Below, piece by piece: positions 20,938 to 33,200 of a stretch of 64,000 nucleotides of DNA (positions are counted from its first letter, which is position 1; every line of letters begins with the position of its first letter). The notes beneath the pieces are model-generated. The model saw only the letters and a list, made by a program, of their open reading frames with translations. It had not been told where the DNA came from and made no database searches. Where the stretch lies: NCBI RefSeq assembly GCF_000336935.1, contig NZ_AOME01000069.1:1-64000 (forward strand). Direction: 5' to 3'. Source of the stretch: Halococcus salifodinae DSM 8989. GTDB taxonomy: Archaea > Halobacteriota > Halobacteria > Halobacteriales > Halococcaceae. Both the position numbers and the translations under genes were made by a program.

Positions 20938-21288
20938 TCAGGCGTCCGCGTACCGGATCAGATCGAGTTCGGCCAGCTGTGCCAGGAAGTACGACAGGGT
21001 GTCGCCGATGGGTTCGATGCGCTCGTCGGAGACGGTCGCAGCGAGCTCCTCGGCGACCTCCGCAACCGTGGTGTCCCCGTCGCAGTGACACCAGACGACG
21101 CTACCGGCCGCATCGAGCTCGAGTTCGCGCTCGGTCGGCGTATCGAACAGATCGAAGAGGAGCTCGTCGACGCGATTCCGCGGCTGACGCGGCCGCTGAA
21201 TCGTCACTTTTCGACTGCCGTCGACGCACTCGCAGTCCCAGTCCTCGGTCGTGCGGATCGGCGTCGCGGTCGGGGAACGCTCGGACAC
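20938..21288 (-). CDS. Stand-alone PqqD-like (RiPP recognition element) protein
   Basis: About 116 residues. The core TIQRPRQPRNRVDELLFDLF, AAGSVVWCHCDGDTTVAEVA and ELAATVSDERIEPIGDTLSY fits the PqqD winged-helix fold, in which the V-W-C-D-G stretch is the hallmark. PqqD and related domains bind peptide precursors for radical-SAM or other modifying enzymes. A GTG at 21288 is the likely start: it lies six bases after the OPT transporter stop, so the two genes form an operon. No modifying enzyme or precursor peptide is visible next to it. The longer ATG-initiated frame overlaps the transporter and is rejected. Confidence 0.72.
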   Translation of the reverse strand: MSERSPTATPIRTTEDWDCECVDGSRKVTIQRPRQPRNRVDELLFDLFDTPTERELELDAAGSVVWCHCDGDTTVAEVAEELAATVSDERIEPIGDTLSYFLAQLAELDLIRYADA

Positions 21289-21293
21289 GGTGC

Positions 21294-23234
<1,941 letters not shown>

Positions 23235-23272
23235 ATAAAACTACGACCGACTACCTTCCGGGATCGGGAAAA

Positions 23273-23284
23273 GATTGCGCAATC
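23273..23284. promoter_or_regulatory. Perfect 12-base palindrome between divergent OPT and regulator genes
   Basis: GATTGCGCAATC is its own reverse complement and is followed by a second, looser inverted repeat (AATCGC ... GCGATT). It lies 38 bases upstream of the transporter start and 91 bases upstream of the XRE regulator start. A dimeric helix-turn-helix protein such as that regulator could bind here; this is inference from position and symmetry. Confidence 0.45.
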
Positions 23285-23375
23285 GCTTCGCTTGCGGGCG
23301 ATTACCGTGTCTCAAAACAACGTCCATCCACCACGATGGCGATAGCTTTTTTTAACTGAACGGAGCGTAGGCTGT

Positions 23376-24086
23376 ATGGCCGAGCCCGGACCGCGTCGCG
23401 AGCTCGCCGGGAAGATCGCTGGCGACGTGGTGCTGAGCGACGATCCCGGGGCGACGATCCGCAAATGGCGAACGGATTTCGACGTCTCCCAGACCGCGCT
23501 CGCCGACCAGCTCGACGTCTCGGCGTCGGTGGTCTCGGACTACGAGAGCGGCCGGCGACAGAGTCCGGGGATCAACATCGTTCGTCGGCTCATCGAGGCG
23601 CTGCTCGACATCGACGAGGCCCGCGGCGGCGAGCATCTCCGCCAGTACGCCCGCGTGCTCTCGGCGGGGTTCGAGGGCGACATCGTCCGCGATCTCCGGG
23701 AGTATCCCACTGCAGTCGGACTGGAACGGTTCTACCGCACGATCGGCGCGACCGAAGTCGTCGCGGGCACCCACGACACCGTCGCGGGCCACACCGTGAT
23801 CGACTCGATCGAGGCGATCACGCGACTCTCCTCCGAGGAGTTCTACCGGCTCTACGGCCAGAGCACGAACCGTGCGCTGGTGTTCACCGGCGTCACGCGG
23901 GGCGAGTCGCCGCTGGTCGCGCTTCGGGTCGTGACCCCGACCCCGAACGCGGTCGTGCTCCACGGGCTCGGCGAGGACGATCTCTGGGAACACGCGCCCG
24001 CGCTCGCCCGCGCCGACGGCTTCTCGCTTGCGGTGTGTGACGGCGACCTCGACGGGATGCTTGACACCCTCGCGGAGTTTCCGTAA
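23376..24086 (+). CDS. XRE-type helix-turn-helix transcriptional regulator with C-terminal sensor domain
   Basis: 236 residues. The HTH is at about 29-80 (TIRKWRTDFDVSQTALADQL then SASVVSDYESGRR). The C-terminal 140 residues (GLERFYRTIGATEVVAGTHD, GHTVIDSIEAITRLSSEEFY, NRALVFTGVTRGESPLVALR) match the archaeal COG1709 regulators, where this part is thought to sense a ligand. A TTTTTTTA run at 23348-23355 is about 25 bases before the ATG, fitting a leaderless transcript. Its divergence from the OPT-PqqD operon suggests it controls that operon. Confidence 0.85.
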   Translation: MAEPGPRRELAGKIAGDVVLSDDPGATIRKWRTDFDVSQTALADQLDVSASVVSDYESGRRQSPGINIVRRLIEALLDIDEARGGEHLRQYARVLSAGFEGDIVRDLREYPTAVGLERFYRTIGATEVVAGTHDTVAGHTVIDSIEAITRLSSEEFYRLYGQSTNRALVFTGVTRGESPLVALRVVTPTPNAVVLHGLGEDDLWEHAPALARADGFSLAVCDGDLDGMLDTLAEFP

Positions 24087-24297
24087 CTATCGGGAGTAGC
24101 GGAACTGTGTTGATCCCTTATATAATATATTGATGGGTTGTCGGAGTTGATATGTGAGATAAATATAACCCTCCTGCATACCGCTCGTGTTCATTGGGGC
24201 TCCGATATGCAAAATCTGGAAAGTAATTCTCGCCGCACACTGTGGTGAATCGATCCGGAACGGTATCTGTTTGAGGATTGGTAGGGTGAACCCGATC

Positions 24298-24801
24298 TCA
24301 GGAACCATCCATCTCCGTAGCTGAATTGATCTCGATACCCGCATCTCTGAACACTGGAAGGATGCGTTTCAATGGTTCTTCATCAGCTAACCACGGTGCT
24401 GACAAGGAAACGTTGCGAGCCTTTCGCTCCCCACCTTTCTCATACGCGATAGCAAGAGTCGGCCGACGAATTCTCCCGCTCTTTTGGTAAACAACCATCT
24501 CCACTGATTCTCGTGGGATAGTTTTCTCCGTGGTGATGTGTGGCCTGAAGACGTTATTGATCACAAACCCGATCCCAAACCAAAGTGCTAGTCCCACCGC
24601 ACCCAGAACTATCCCTGGTCGTATGATCGGGTCATTGAAGATAACACCTAGCCCGCCAATGACGACGGCGACTATCCAGGCCCCCGTGATGATTTTGCTC
24701 TGCTGATAGCACCGTTTCACCGCTTTCCGGAACGATTTGTCGATATGTATGGATTCATCCGTAATCACGAGGTGTCCACCGGCAACTGGTAATCGTTCCA
24801 T
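24298..24801 (-). CDS. Hypothetical membrane protein, AT-rich
   Basis: A 167-residue protein with two adjacent hydrophobic helices at about 41-62 and 65-86 (ITGAWIVAVVIGGLGVIF, then IVLGAVGLALWFGIGFVINN) and a soluble C-terminal half. The ATG at 24801 gives MERLPVAGGHLVITDESI; an upstream ATG adds 24 unlikely residues. The gene is markedly AT-richer (visibly below 50% GC in places) than neighbours, suggesting recent acquisition. I do not recognise the family; the arrangement resembles membrane-anchored PH-like domains but this is a guess. Confidence 0.6.
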   Translation of the reverse strand: MERLPVAGGHLVITDESIHIDKSFRKAVKRCYQQSKIITGAWIVAVVIGGLGVIFNDPIIRPGIVLGAVGLALWFGIGFVINNVFRPHITTEKTIPRESVEMVVYQKSGRIRRPTLAIAYEKGGERKARNVSLSAPWLADEEPLKRILPVFRDAGIEINSATEMDGS

Positions 24802-24955
24802 TATCGGACATACCGACCGGCAGTTGAAAAACCTACCAGAAGGCGAAATCAAACAATAGACAGGCGATACCAAGGTGACGATAGCAGTAGTTTCGACACC
24901 GTCACGGACAGTTCACCCAGCTATTTCTGCCGACAGTGAGAACGAAGGACGATCG

Positions 24956-25513
24956 ATGCCCACCGAGAAAACGAAGATGCTGGACGGCGAGCCCTACGAC
25001 GCGAGCGATCCCGAACTCGTGGCCGAACGCGAGCACGCACGAACACTCACCCGACAGTACAACGCAACCGACGAGACCGACCACGAACGGCGAAACGAGC
25101 TCCTCGACGAACTCCTCGGCTCTGTGGGCGAGGACTGCCACGTGGAACCACCCTTTCGGTGTGATTACGGCGACAACATCCACGTCGGCGAGAACTTCTA
25201 CGCGAACGTCGACTGCGTGGTGCTCGACGTCTGTCGCGTCGATATCGGCCGCAACTGCCTGCTCGGACCGGGCGTTCACGTCTACACCGCGACCCACCCG
25301 ATCGACGCCGCCGAGCGAGCCGAGGGACTAGAATCCGGCGAGCCGGTCACGATCGGCGACGACGTCTGGATCGGCGGACGCGCGGTGATCGATCCCGGCG
25401 TCACGGTCGGCGACGGTGCGGTGGTCGGTTCCGGTGCAGTCGTCACCGAGGACGTTCCCGCCGGTGTTGTGGTCAAAGGGAACCCAGCGGAAATCGTGAC
25501 AGAAATCGACTGA
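24956..25513 (+). CDS. Maltose/sugar O-acetyltransferase (hexapeptide repeat)
   Basis: 185 residues. The N-terminal maltose acetyltransferase domain (EKTKMLDGEPYDASDPELVA) precedes a left-handed beta-helix of hexapeptide repeats (NIHVGENFYANVDCVVLDVC, then IGDDVWIGGRAVIDPGVTVG). TATHP near 113 contains the catalytic histidine. It ends in GVVVKGNPAEIV as in NodL/LacA/Maa enzymes. It transfers acetyl from acetyl-CoA to a sugar hydroxyl; the exact sugar is unknown. The ATG at 24956 is the family start. It stands alone between the AT-rich gene and HMG-CoA synthase. Confidence 0.88.
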   Translation: MPTEKTKMLDGEPYDASDPELVAEREHARTLTRQYNATDETDHERRNELLDELLGSVGEDCHVEPPFRCDYGDNIHVGENFYANVDCVVLDVCRVDIGRNCLLGPGVHVYTATHPIDAAERAEGLESGEPVTIGDDVWIGGRAVIDPGVTVGDGAVVGSGAVVTEDVPAGVVVKGNPAEIVTEID

Positions 25514-25562
25514 CCCGGCGGCAGTTCGACGTCTGGCCGTTCGTCGGCGCGAGACAGGATCG

Positions 25563-26897
25563 CTACTCGACGTAGCGGTAGGTTCGCTCGTTCATCGGCC
25601 CCTGGCCGTCGCGGACGAACTCGCCGCTGGGTGTCGTGAGCGCGTCGAACTCGTCGTCCTTCGCGTGGTTGTGGGCGTCGTGGATCTCCTCGTACTCCTC
25701 GAAGGAGATGTCGCGGCGCGCTTCGAGCTGGTCATCGATCGAGAGTGCGGCGAGCTCTGTCTCCCACTCCTCCTGGACGGTCTCGGTGTGGATCTCGGCC
25801 TGCGCGCCGCTGCCGTACGATCCCACGAGAAGGCGCTCGCCTGTGGCGTCGATCCCGTCCTCGCGGGCGCGACGGAGCGCGCTCAGGCGGGCGACGTGGA
25901 CCGAGCCAGTGTACCAGTTGCCGACGTGGCGCGCGATGTCGAGCGTCGGCTCGATGGCGTTGTCGTACCACTCGCCGTACTGCTCGGTTTCCTTGAGCGC
26001 GTCCATGTACTCGCGGACGGCGTCGCGGTAGCCCGATTCGTCGTCGAACTCGTCGGGAAGGGGCTGGCGGCCGATCGCGGGTTCGAGGTCGTCCTCGATC
26101 GCGGTGCCGCGGGTCATGTGGCGGTAGCCGAGCAGCGCGGCCTTCCGGACCATCCCCGGGAACGGGGTGTGGAAGGGGACGTACCGGAACTCCTCGGAGT
26201 AGACCCGGCCCGCGACCGACTCGTAGTCCTCCAGGGCCTCGCGCATCCGTGCGAGGTAGACCTGTACCGAGCGCTTGCCGTCGACGCTGGGGAACTGCTG
26301 GTTCGGCTTGAGGAAATCGGTCTCGTCGGCGCTGCCGAACCCCTGCTCCTGGCTGAGCGCAACGAGATCCGGGTCTTCGCTGATGAGCATGGCGACCGCA
26401 CCCGCACCCTGGGTCGCCTCGCCGGCGTCGCCGCGAGCGTAGAGCGCGGTGTCGGTGGCGATCACTAGCGCCGCCCGACCCCGGTTCCGACCGGCGCGGA
26501 TCCAGTTGTAGGCGTCGTCGAGGCTCTGGGTACCCGAGATGCACGCGAACTTCCGCTCGCCCTTGTTGGCGTGGTGGAAATCGCCCTCGTACACCGCTTC
26601 GAGACAGCCCGCGATATAGGTCGAAACGGGTTTGGAGTTGTCGAACGCGCTTTCGGTGGCGACGTCGATCCGGCCGATGTCGTCGGGTTCGAGCCCCTTT
26701 CGCTCCATCAGCCGGTGGGCGGCGTTCGCGCCCATCGTGACGATGTCCTCGTGGACGTCGGGGAACGAGCTCGCGTGGAGCCCGAGGCCTTTGGTGTACT
26801 TTCCGGGGTCTTCGTCCATCGCTGGCGCGAACGTCTCCGCGAGGTCGAGCCGGAGCTTGCCCGCGTGGATCTCCATTGCGTCGATACCGACGGTCAT
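25563..26897 (-). CDS. mvaS: Hydroxymethylglutaryl-CoA synthase
   Basis: Condenses acetyl-CoA with acetoacetyl-CoA to HMG-CoA, the first committed step of the mevalonate pathway that makes archaeal isoprenoid lipids. A thiolase fold of 444 residues. The general base glutamate is E82 in VATESAFDNSKP, the nucleophile C119 in KFACISGTQSL, and the catalytic histidine in YVPFHTPFPGM near 238. This is the bacterial/eukaryotic-like form found in Halobacteria rather than the short form of other archaea. A CATATAGAC element about 27 bases upstream of the ATG fits a leaderless promoter. Confidence 0.93.
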   Translation of the reverse strand: MTVGIDAMEIHAGKLRLDLAETFAPAMDEDPGKYTKGLGLHASSFPDVHEDIVTMGANAAHRLMERKGLEPDDIGRIDVATESAFDNSKPVSTYIAGCLEAVYEGDFHHANKGERKFACISGTQSLDDAYNWIRAGRNRGRAALVIATDTALYARGDAGEATQGAGAVAMLISEDPDLVALSQEQGFGSADETDFLKPNQQFPSVDGKRSVQVYLARMREALEDYESVAGRVYSEEFRYVPFHTPFPGMVRKAALLGYRHMTRGTAIEDDLEPAIGRQPLPDEFDDESGYRDAVREYMDALKETEQYGEWYDNAIEPTLDIARHVGNWYTGSVHVARLSALRRAREDGIDATGERLLVGSYGSGAQAEIHTETVQEEWETELAALSIDDQLEARRDISFEEYEEIHDAHNHAKDDEFDALTTPSGEFVRDGQGPMNERTYRYVE

Positions 26898-27002
26898 GTC
26901 CCCCGACTGGGAGGGGTGTCTATATGGATTTGTCGACTCTAGAATCGACGATCGTCGACAATCGGGAGATAAACCGACCGAAATCGGCTCGGCCGTCGTG
27001 GT

Positions 27003-27779
27003 TCACCGCTCTGCCTCTTCTTGTAGATGTCTGTCGAACCAGACGTCGAGCATACTGACCAGCACTGCGGCGAAGCCGGTCTCGGCGCTCCAGATCGCGG
27101 CCTCGTGACCCTCTAGGTCCGGACCGCCGTGGACGCTGAGCAAGAGCGTGTCCGCGTCCACGACGAGGACGCGCCCGCTGCGCTGGTCTTCGGGCGCGTC
27201 GGGCGCTGCCCGCACCGTCACGTCCGCGGTGTCGACGAACCGTTCGCGAACTACCTCGTTCGCGCTCACCGCCGTCACGTCGACGCCGCGATCGGCCGCC
27301 GCGCCCAGCGCGTCGAGAACGCCGTCGTCGAGCATCGAGGGAGCACGGATGCCGTGCACCACGCGATCATCGGCTCCCGCGACGAGCTGTTTCACTCGAT
27401 CGGCGATGGTGTCTCGACCGCGCACCGTCCAGATGTCTTCTTGGGTTTCGGCCTCGGCGGTGCGCTCGCTCCGTGCGGTCTCGATGTACTCGAACGCCCG
27501 CTCCTCCTCGCGTTCGAGGCGCTCTCTGAGTCGAGTGCGTGCCTCCTCGATCCCGACCGCGCGGTACTGGATCGGGTTCGATTGCTGGATGTCGATGAGA
27601 CCGCGTCCGGCGAGGTCCTCGGCCGCTCCGTAGACCTGCGAGCGCGGCACCTCGGTGAGCTGGGCCACGTCCCGAACGGTTCCAGAGTCGACTCGCTGGA
27701 GCGCGATGAACACCTGGGCCTCGTAGTTCGAGAGGCCGAGGCGTTGGAGCGCCGCAACCGCGTCGTCGTGGTCGGTCAC
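27003..27779 (-). CDS. TrmB family transcriptional regulator
   Basis: 258 residues. The N-terminal winged helix (LQRLGLSNYEAQVFIALQRV at about 11-30, then VPRSQVYGAAEDLAGRGLI near 44) matches TrmB DNA-binding domains. A coiled-coil-forming helix rich in Glu/Arg covers about 78-110, followed by an effector domain. TrmB proteins often respond to sugars or other metabolites. The start overlaps the end of the upstream RND exporter (ATGA), so it belongs to that operon and may regulate it. Confidence 0.86.
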   Translation of the reverse strand: MTDHDDAVAALQRLGLSNYEAQVFIALQRVDSGTVRDVAQLTEVPRSQVYGAAEDLAGRGLIDIQQSNPIQYRAVGIEEARTRLRERLEREEERAFEYIETARSERTAEAETQEDIWTVRGRDTIADRVKQLVAGADDRVVHGIRAPSMLDDGVLDALGAAADRGVDVTAVSANEVVRERFVDTADVTVRAAPDAPEDQRSGRVLVVDADTLLLSVHGGPDLEGHEAAIWSAETGFAAVLVSMLDVWFDRHLQEEAER

Positions 27780-30223
27780 GCGAACCGCCCCCAGACCACG
27801 ATCACCGATGGCGTGACCAGGATCGAAGCGACGTACGCGAAGAAGATGGTCAGCGCGAGCACCAGCCCGAACTGGCCGAGGATCGGTGTGATCGCCAGCG
27901 CGAGCACCCCGATCCCGGTCGTGGTGGTGAGCATGCTTCCCGTGAGCGCGCCGCCGGTCCCGCGAACGGTCTCTTCGAGCGCGGGAAGGACTTCCTCGTC
28001 GTACTCGTGGTACTCGTCGGCGAAGCGGTGGACGAAGTGTGCGGAGTAGTCGATCCCGAGCCCGATCGCGATCGAGAGGATCGTCGCGGTCAGCGCGTTG
28101 AGCGGGATCCCGAACAGCCGCATCGATCCCGCGAGCAGCGCGACCGAGACGAGGATCGGTGCGAGATTGACGAGGCCGAGCGACGGTCGGCCCTCGATGA
28201 CGTAGTAGATGAGCACCAGGAAGATCGCCGTGACGACGAACGCCGCGATGAGGCTCTGGATCGCCGACGTGAGGATCGTCCCGGAGACTGCCTCAGTCAC
28301 GATGGTTTGACCGGTCGCGGTTGCGGTAAAGCGGTACCGATCCGCGAGGTCGCGTGCGTCGTTCGCGATCTCGTCATTAGCGGCGTCCGACTCGGTCGAG
28401 TAGACCACCTGTGTGCTCCGGTAGTCCTCGGTGATGTACTGGAGCGCCTGCGCTCGATAGGGGGAGTCGAGCAGCGCGTCGTAGATCGTGCCGAGGTTGT
28501 CGTCGGGTACGCCGTCGTCGTCGACGTCGTTCCGTTCGACCAGCTGTGCGAACTCGGGTGACTGCTCTGCGTACGTGTCGATCACGCCGATGATGCTCTC
28601 GGCGTCGGCCTCACGACCGCTTGCCACGATCGCGTCGGGCGGGTCCTGATTCGCGCGTTGGATCGCTTCCAAACTGTGGTCCTCGCGTAACGGCCCCTCG
28701 GCATACACCGTCACCGAACTCCCTTGGGTAGTGCTGAACCGGTCTTCGAGGAAGTTCGTCGTGTCGGTCACGGTGTACTCGCCGGGCGCGAACGGCTCGG
28801 GCAGCCCCTCGACGTAGTCGGGAATCTCCTCCGGCGGGAGGAAGTCGTCCTGGGAGAAGGAGGTGTCGACGCCGGTGGCGTAGAAGCCCGAGGCCACCGA
28901 GACGAGCAGCGTCACGACCAGTAGGGCGTAGGGCGCGCGCTTTGCGGCCCCGACACCGACCAGCAGCGCACGTCCCAGCAGCGACCCCTCCGACCCGAGC
29001 GGCGAGAGACCGAACTCCGGGATGCCGTACTTCGCCCGGAGCTGATCGGCCCACACCTTCGCCGCCGGCAGGAAGATCCCGAATATCAGGAACGTGAACA
29101 CGATCCCGACCGCGGCGATCAGTCCGAACTGACGGATCGGCTGGAGATCGCTGATGCCGTTCGCGGCGAACCCCACCACGGTGGTGCCGGTGACGATGAA
29201 GAAGGCCACCAGCAGCTGATCGGTCGCGGTCCGCATCGACTGCTTGACGTCGATCCCCTGGACCCGTTCCTCGCGATACCGGTTGATCGCGTGGATGCCG
29301 AAGTCGATCCCGACTGCGAGGAGGAGTGGCGGCACCGCGATGAGCATCTGGGAGAACGGCAGCCCGGCGAGGCCGGTGAACCCGAACGTCCAGATGATCG
29401 CCATCACGAGCGAGAGCACCCCCAGTAAGAGATCGATCGGGTCGCGGTAGGCGAACACCAGGAAGACCAGAATCAGCAGGGCGGCCGCGGGGACCACGAT
29501 GATCAGCGAGTCGAAGATGATGCTGGTGAACTCGTCGGCGACGAGTCCGCTGCCGAACACCCGGATGTCGCTGTCGACGCTCCCGACGACGTCCTGCGAG
29601 CGCGTCTGGATCGGCGTCAGTGGGCTCTCGCCGCCAGTGCCCGCTGCCGACGACGAGACGCCGCCGAGAACGTCGTGCTGGACGGTCCCGATGGTTGCAG
29701 AGGCCGACGCCGACTTTCGGTTGAAGTCGTTGCTCACGAGGCCGGTGAAGCCGGGCCCTTCGGCCGCAGTCCGGATCGCGGCCTCGATCTCTCCGGTGGT
29801 CGCGCCCTCGATCGCGTCGATCTGTGCGCTCGGCGTCGTGGCCCGCGGGTCGATGGTCTGGGCGACGACGCTCGCGGCGCTCGACGACCCTACTACCCGC
29901 AGTTCCTCGTGCTCGGTGAGGCGCTGTTGGGATTCGAGCATCGCCAACAGCTCGTCTTTGGCGAGTACGTTCGATCCCGATTGGATGAGCTGTGTGCTGC
30001 CGTTGCTCTCCTCGAACGTCGCCGAGAACTCCTGGTCGATATCGTCGAGCGCGGCCTGTGCGGGGCTGTCCTGGGTGAACTGGCTGGTGCCGGCGTCGGT
30101 CGAGATATTGGCGAGTCCGGCCCCGAAGACGACCGTGAGGAGCACGAACGCGATGATCACCGTGCGCGGTCGCTCGGTGATCCACTCGTCGATCCGGTCG
30201 ATGTAGCGCTGGTAGTCCACCAT
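27776..30223 (-). CDS. RND superfamily (MMPL-type) exporter
   Basis: 815 residues from the ATG at 30223 (MVDYQRYIDRIDEWITERPR); the longer frame is cysteine/glycine-rich nonsense. Two repeats each have one helix, a large external domain, then five helices: TVIIAFVLLTVVFGAGLANI near 22, and a membrane block with IAVPPLLLAVGIDFGIHAIN near 290-310; the second block has ILSIAIGLGIDYSAHFVHRF near 710-730. GIDFGIH and GIDYSAHF carry the aspartates of MMPL/patched-like transporters, thought to relay protons or sodium. Substrate unknown. It starts 10 bases after the surface-protein gene ends, so the two are co-expressed. Confidence 0.9.
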   Translation of the reverse strand: MVDYQRYIDRIDEWITERPRTVIIAFVLLTVVFGAGLANISTDAGTSQFTQDSPAQAALDDIDQEFSATFEESNGSTQLIQSGSNVLAKDELLAMLESQQRLTEHEELRVVGSSSAASVVAQTIDPRATTPSAQIDAIEGATTGEIEAAIRTAAEGPGFTGLVSNDFNRKSASASATIGTVQHDVLGGVSSSAAGTGGESPLTPIQTRSQDVVGSVDSDIRVFGSGLVADEFTSIIFDSLIIVVPAAALLILVFLVFAYRDPIDLLLGVLSLVMAIIWTFGFTGLAGLPFSQMLIAVPPLLLAVGIDFGIHAINRYREERVQGIDVKQSMRTATDQLLVAFFIVTGTTVVGFAANGISDLQPIRQFGLIAAVGIVFTFLIFGIFLPAAKVWADQLRAKYGIPEFGLSPLGSEGSLLGRALLVGVGAAKRAPYALLVVTLLVSVASGFYATGVDTSFSQDDFLPPEEIPDYVEGLPEPFAPGEYTVTDTTNFLEDRFSTTQGSSVTVYAEGPLREDHSLEAIQRANQDPPDAIVASGREADAESIIGVIDTYAEQSPEFAQLVERNDVDDDGVPDDNLGTIYDALLDSPYRAQALQYITEDYRSTQVVYSTESDAANDEIANDARDLADRYRFTATATGQTIVTEAVSGTILTSAIQSLIAAFVVTAIFLVLIYYVIEGRPSLGLVNLAPILVSVALLAGSMRLFGIPLNALTATILSIAIGLGIDYSAHFVHRFADEYHEYDEEVLPALEETVRGTGGALTGSMLTTTTGIGVLALAITPILGQFGLVLALTIFFAYVASILVTPSVIVVWGRFA

Positions 30224-30233
30224 CAGTCCCGGC

Positions 30234-33200
30234 TCACCGCCGTGACCAGACCCAGCCGACCCCGAGCACGACGAGCAGCGCAACGAGGCCGACCGTCAGC
30301 CCGAGCGAGGAGAGGATCCCACCGCCTTCCGACGCGGTGGTCTCGACCGGCACCTCGTAGGTGTCTGAGAGCGTGGACTCGCCGTCCGCCGTATCGTACT
30401 GGAAGTCGACCGACAGCGGGTACTGACCCTCGCTCGCGTCGCCGCCCGCGCTCACGTCGAAGGCGATCTGTTTCGTCTCGCCCGGACCGAGCCGCGAGAT
30501 GTACGCCTCGTCACTCCCGAGCGAGAGCGGGGCGTCGACGAACGCCTTGGCGTTGGCGTTCCGGACCACGCTATCGCGGTTGTTGGTCACGTTGAGCGTC
30601 ACCGTCTCCGAGGAGCCCGCACCGACGCTCGCGTTCGCGGGCTCGATCGTGAACTCGTCGCGCTGTGGCTCGATCGGAACCTGCGTGTCGAGCGTGCCGC
30701 TTCGGCGTGGATCGCCGTTCCGATTGTCGTACTCCACGACGAACGAGAACTGGCGCTGGCCCGCCTCGGCGCTGTCCGTTACCTCGACCGGGAACGAGAC
30801 GTTCGCCGTCTCGCCGGCCGGCAGATTGCCGATCGCGAACTCGGTCTCCTGAGCGTTCAGGTTCTGTCCCTGGGTCGCGAGTTGTACGACCGCGTTCTGC
30901 ACGTCCTGTGGCCCCTCGTTCGTGATCTGTGCGGTGACGTTGCCCTCGTCACCCACCCGGAGCGTGCTACTGGCGTTGTCGAGATCGAACGCCTGTTCGG
31001 GCTGTGGCGTGACGCCGATCGTGAACGGCCCGCCGCGGGCCGCGTCGCCGTCACCGTCGGTGTACGACACCGACGACTGGAACGGGTAGCTCTGCACGTC
31101 GGTCGTGTTGCTCGCGGTGGCGTTGAACGTGATCGTCCGCTGTGCGCCCGCCGGCCAGTCGCCGACGAACTGGGTCGCGTTCGCGGTCCGGCCGAAGGTG
31201 ATGTCGCCGGTGAGCGACTGGAGCGAGACGGTCGCCTCGGAGGCGTTCGCACCCGTGTTTTCGAGCGTCACCGAGATCGGCCCCTCGTCGCCGACCTGCA
31301 CACTCGAACTCGTCTCGACCACGCTGAAGTCGTCGGTGGATTCGCCGGGCGTGACGCCGAACGCCAGCGGGCCGGCCCGTCCCTGATCCCCGTCGCTATC
31401 GTCGTACGTTATCGAGGTCTGGAGCGGATAGGTCGCGCCGGTCGCACCCTCGGCGGCGCGCACGTCGTACTCGAAGGTCCGGGTGTCGCCCGTGTCCCAG
31501 TCCTCGACGTACCGAGTGGCGTTCGCCGACTGGCCGAACAGGATGCCACCGGAGAGTGACTGCGTCGAAACCGTGGCGTCGGTGACGTTCCCGCCGGTGT
31601 TGGTGAGTGTGACCGAGAGTGTTCCCTCCTCACCCGCTTCTACTGCGGGCTCGACCGATTCGATCTCGAAGTCGTCGCTCTCCTCGTCGATCTCGACTCG
31701 TGCGTTGAGGGTCGCACTCTGCATCGGGTTGCCGTCCTCGTCGTAGTACTGCACCGTGAGCGGGAGCTGGCGCAGTCCCGGTTCGGCTTCGCTGTCGACG
31801 ATGACGGGGAGTTCGAACCCTTCGGACTCGTCGGGATCGAGGTTCCCGAGCACGACCTGGGTCTGTCGGGGAATCACGTCGCGGCTGGCGTTCGGGCCGA
31901 CCGTGAGCACCGCGTCGGTTGCGGTCTCGGGACCATCGTTCGTGATCGTGCCCGCGATCGTACCGCTGTCGCCGACCGAGAGATCACCGTCGACGCTGCC
32001 GAGCGAGAACGACTGCTCGCCCGCGGGCGTGACGCCGAACGTCAGTGGTGCGGACTGGGCCGCGTTGCCGTCGTCGTCCTCGTAGGAGACCGTCGTCCGC
32101 ACCGGGTACTCCGCCGTATCGGCCGACGGCGTGGCCTGCATCGTCACCTCGATGGTTCTGGTCTCGCCCTCGTCCCACTCGCCGACGAATCGACTGGTGG
32201 TCGGCGACTGGCCGAACAGGAGGTCGCCACTCGGCGACTGGAAGTCGACGACTGCATCGGTCGCGTCCTCGCCGGTGTTTTCGATGGTGACCGCAACGGT
32301 GCCGCTGCCGCCGACCGCCACGCTGTCGTCGACGCCGGTGACGTCGAATTCGGCGTCGGGCGAGGCGGTCTGCGCGCCGCCGCTACCGCCCTGTGCGCCG
32401 GCCGTCTGTGCGCCACTGCCCGCCTGCGCACCTGCTCCAGCCTGTCCACCGGCTTGCGATCCGCCCGCTTGGCCGCCGGCTCCGGCCGGTGCTGCACCAC
32501 TCGGCGCTCCGCCGGCTTGTGCACCGCCAGCCTGTGCGCCACCGGCCGGCGCTGCACCACTTGGCGCGCTACCTGACTGCGCGCCGCCCGCTTGTGATCC
32601 GCCCGCCTGTGCGCTACCGGCTTGTGCGCCACCGGAACGTCCCGCGCCCGCTTGGGCCCCGCTGGCTCCTTGGCTGCCGGCCGTCGATGCCGTTCGAGCG
32701 GATGCGCTGTCCGTTCCGCCGGCCGCCCCTCCGGTGCGCTGGCTCTGGGCTCCCGCCGCCTCGGTCGACTGTGATCCCGATTGTCCGGAGGATTGAGTAG
32801 CTTCGCCATCGCCTCCCGACTGATCGCCAGCCGCTGTCGTCGTGGTTGTTTCCGTCGTTGTTTCGGACTGTGTCGTGGATTCTGTAGTCGTCGTCTCGGT
32901 CGCTGTCGTCGTCGTGGTTGCCGTCTCCGTGGCCGCCGATTCTTCCTCCGTCGTTGTGGTTTCGGAGGCCGTCGTGGTTTCGCTCGTTCCGTTGGAACTG
33001 TTGCCACTCTCGTTTTCCGACTCCGACGAGTTGTCCGTCGACGAGTTCATGATAGCGTCCATGTCGACCGACCCGTTGTCCTCGGCCGGGTGCTCGGTGG
33101 TCGACGACGCCTCTGGCGTCGCGTTGGTCTCGTTGTTCGAAGTGGGCGCGTCGTTGCTGACGACGCCAGCGACGCTCCCCTGGATCACGAGCAATCCGAC

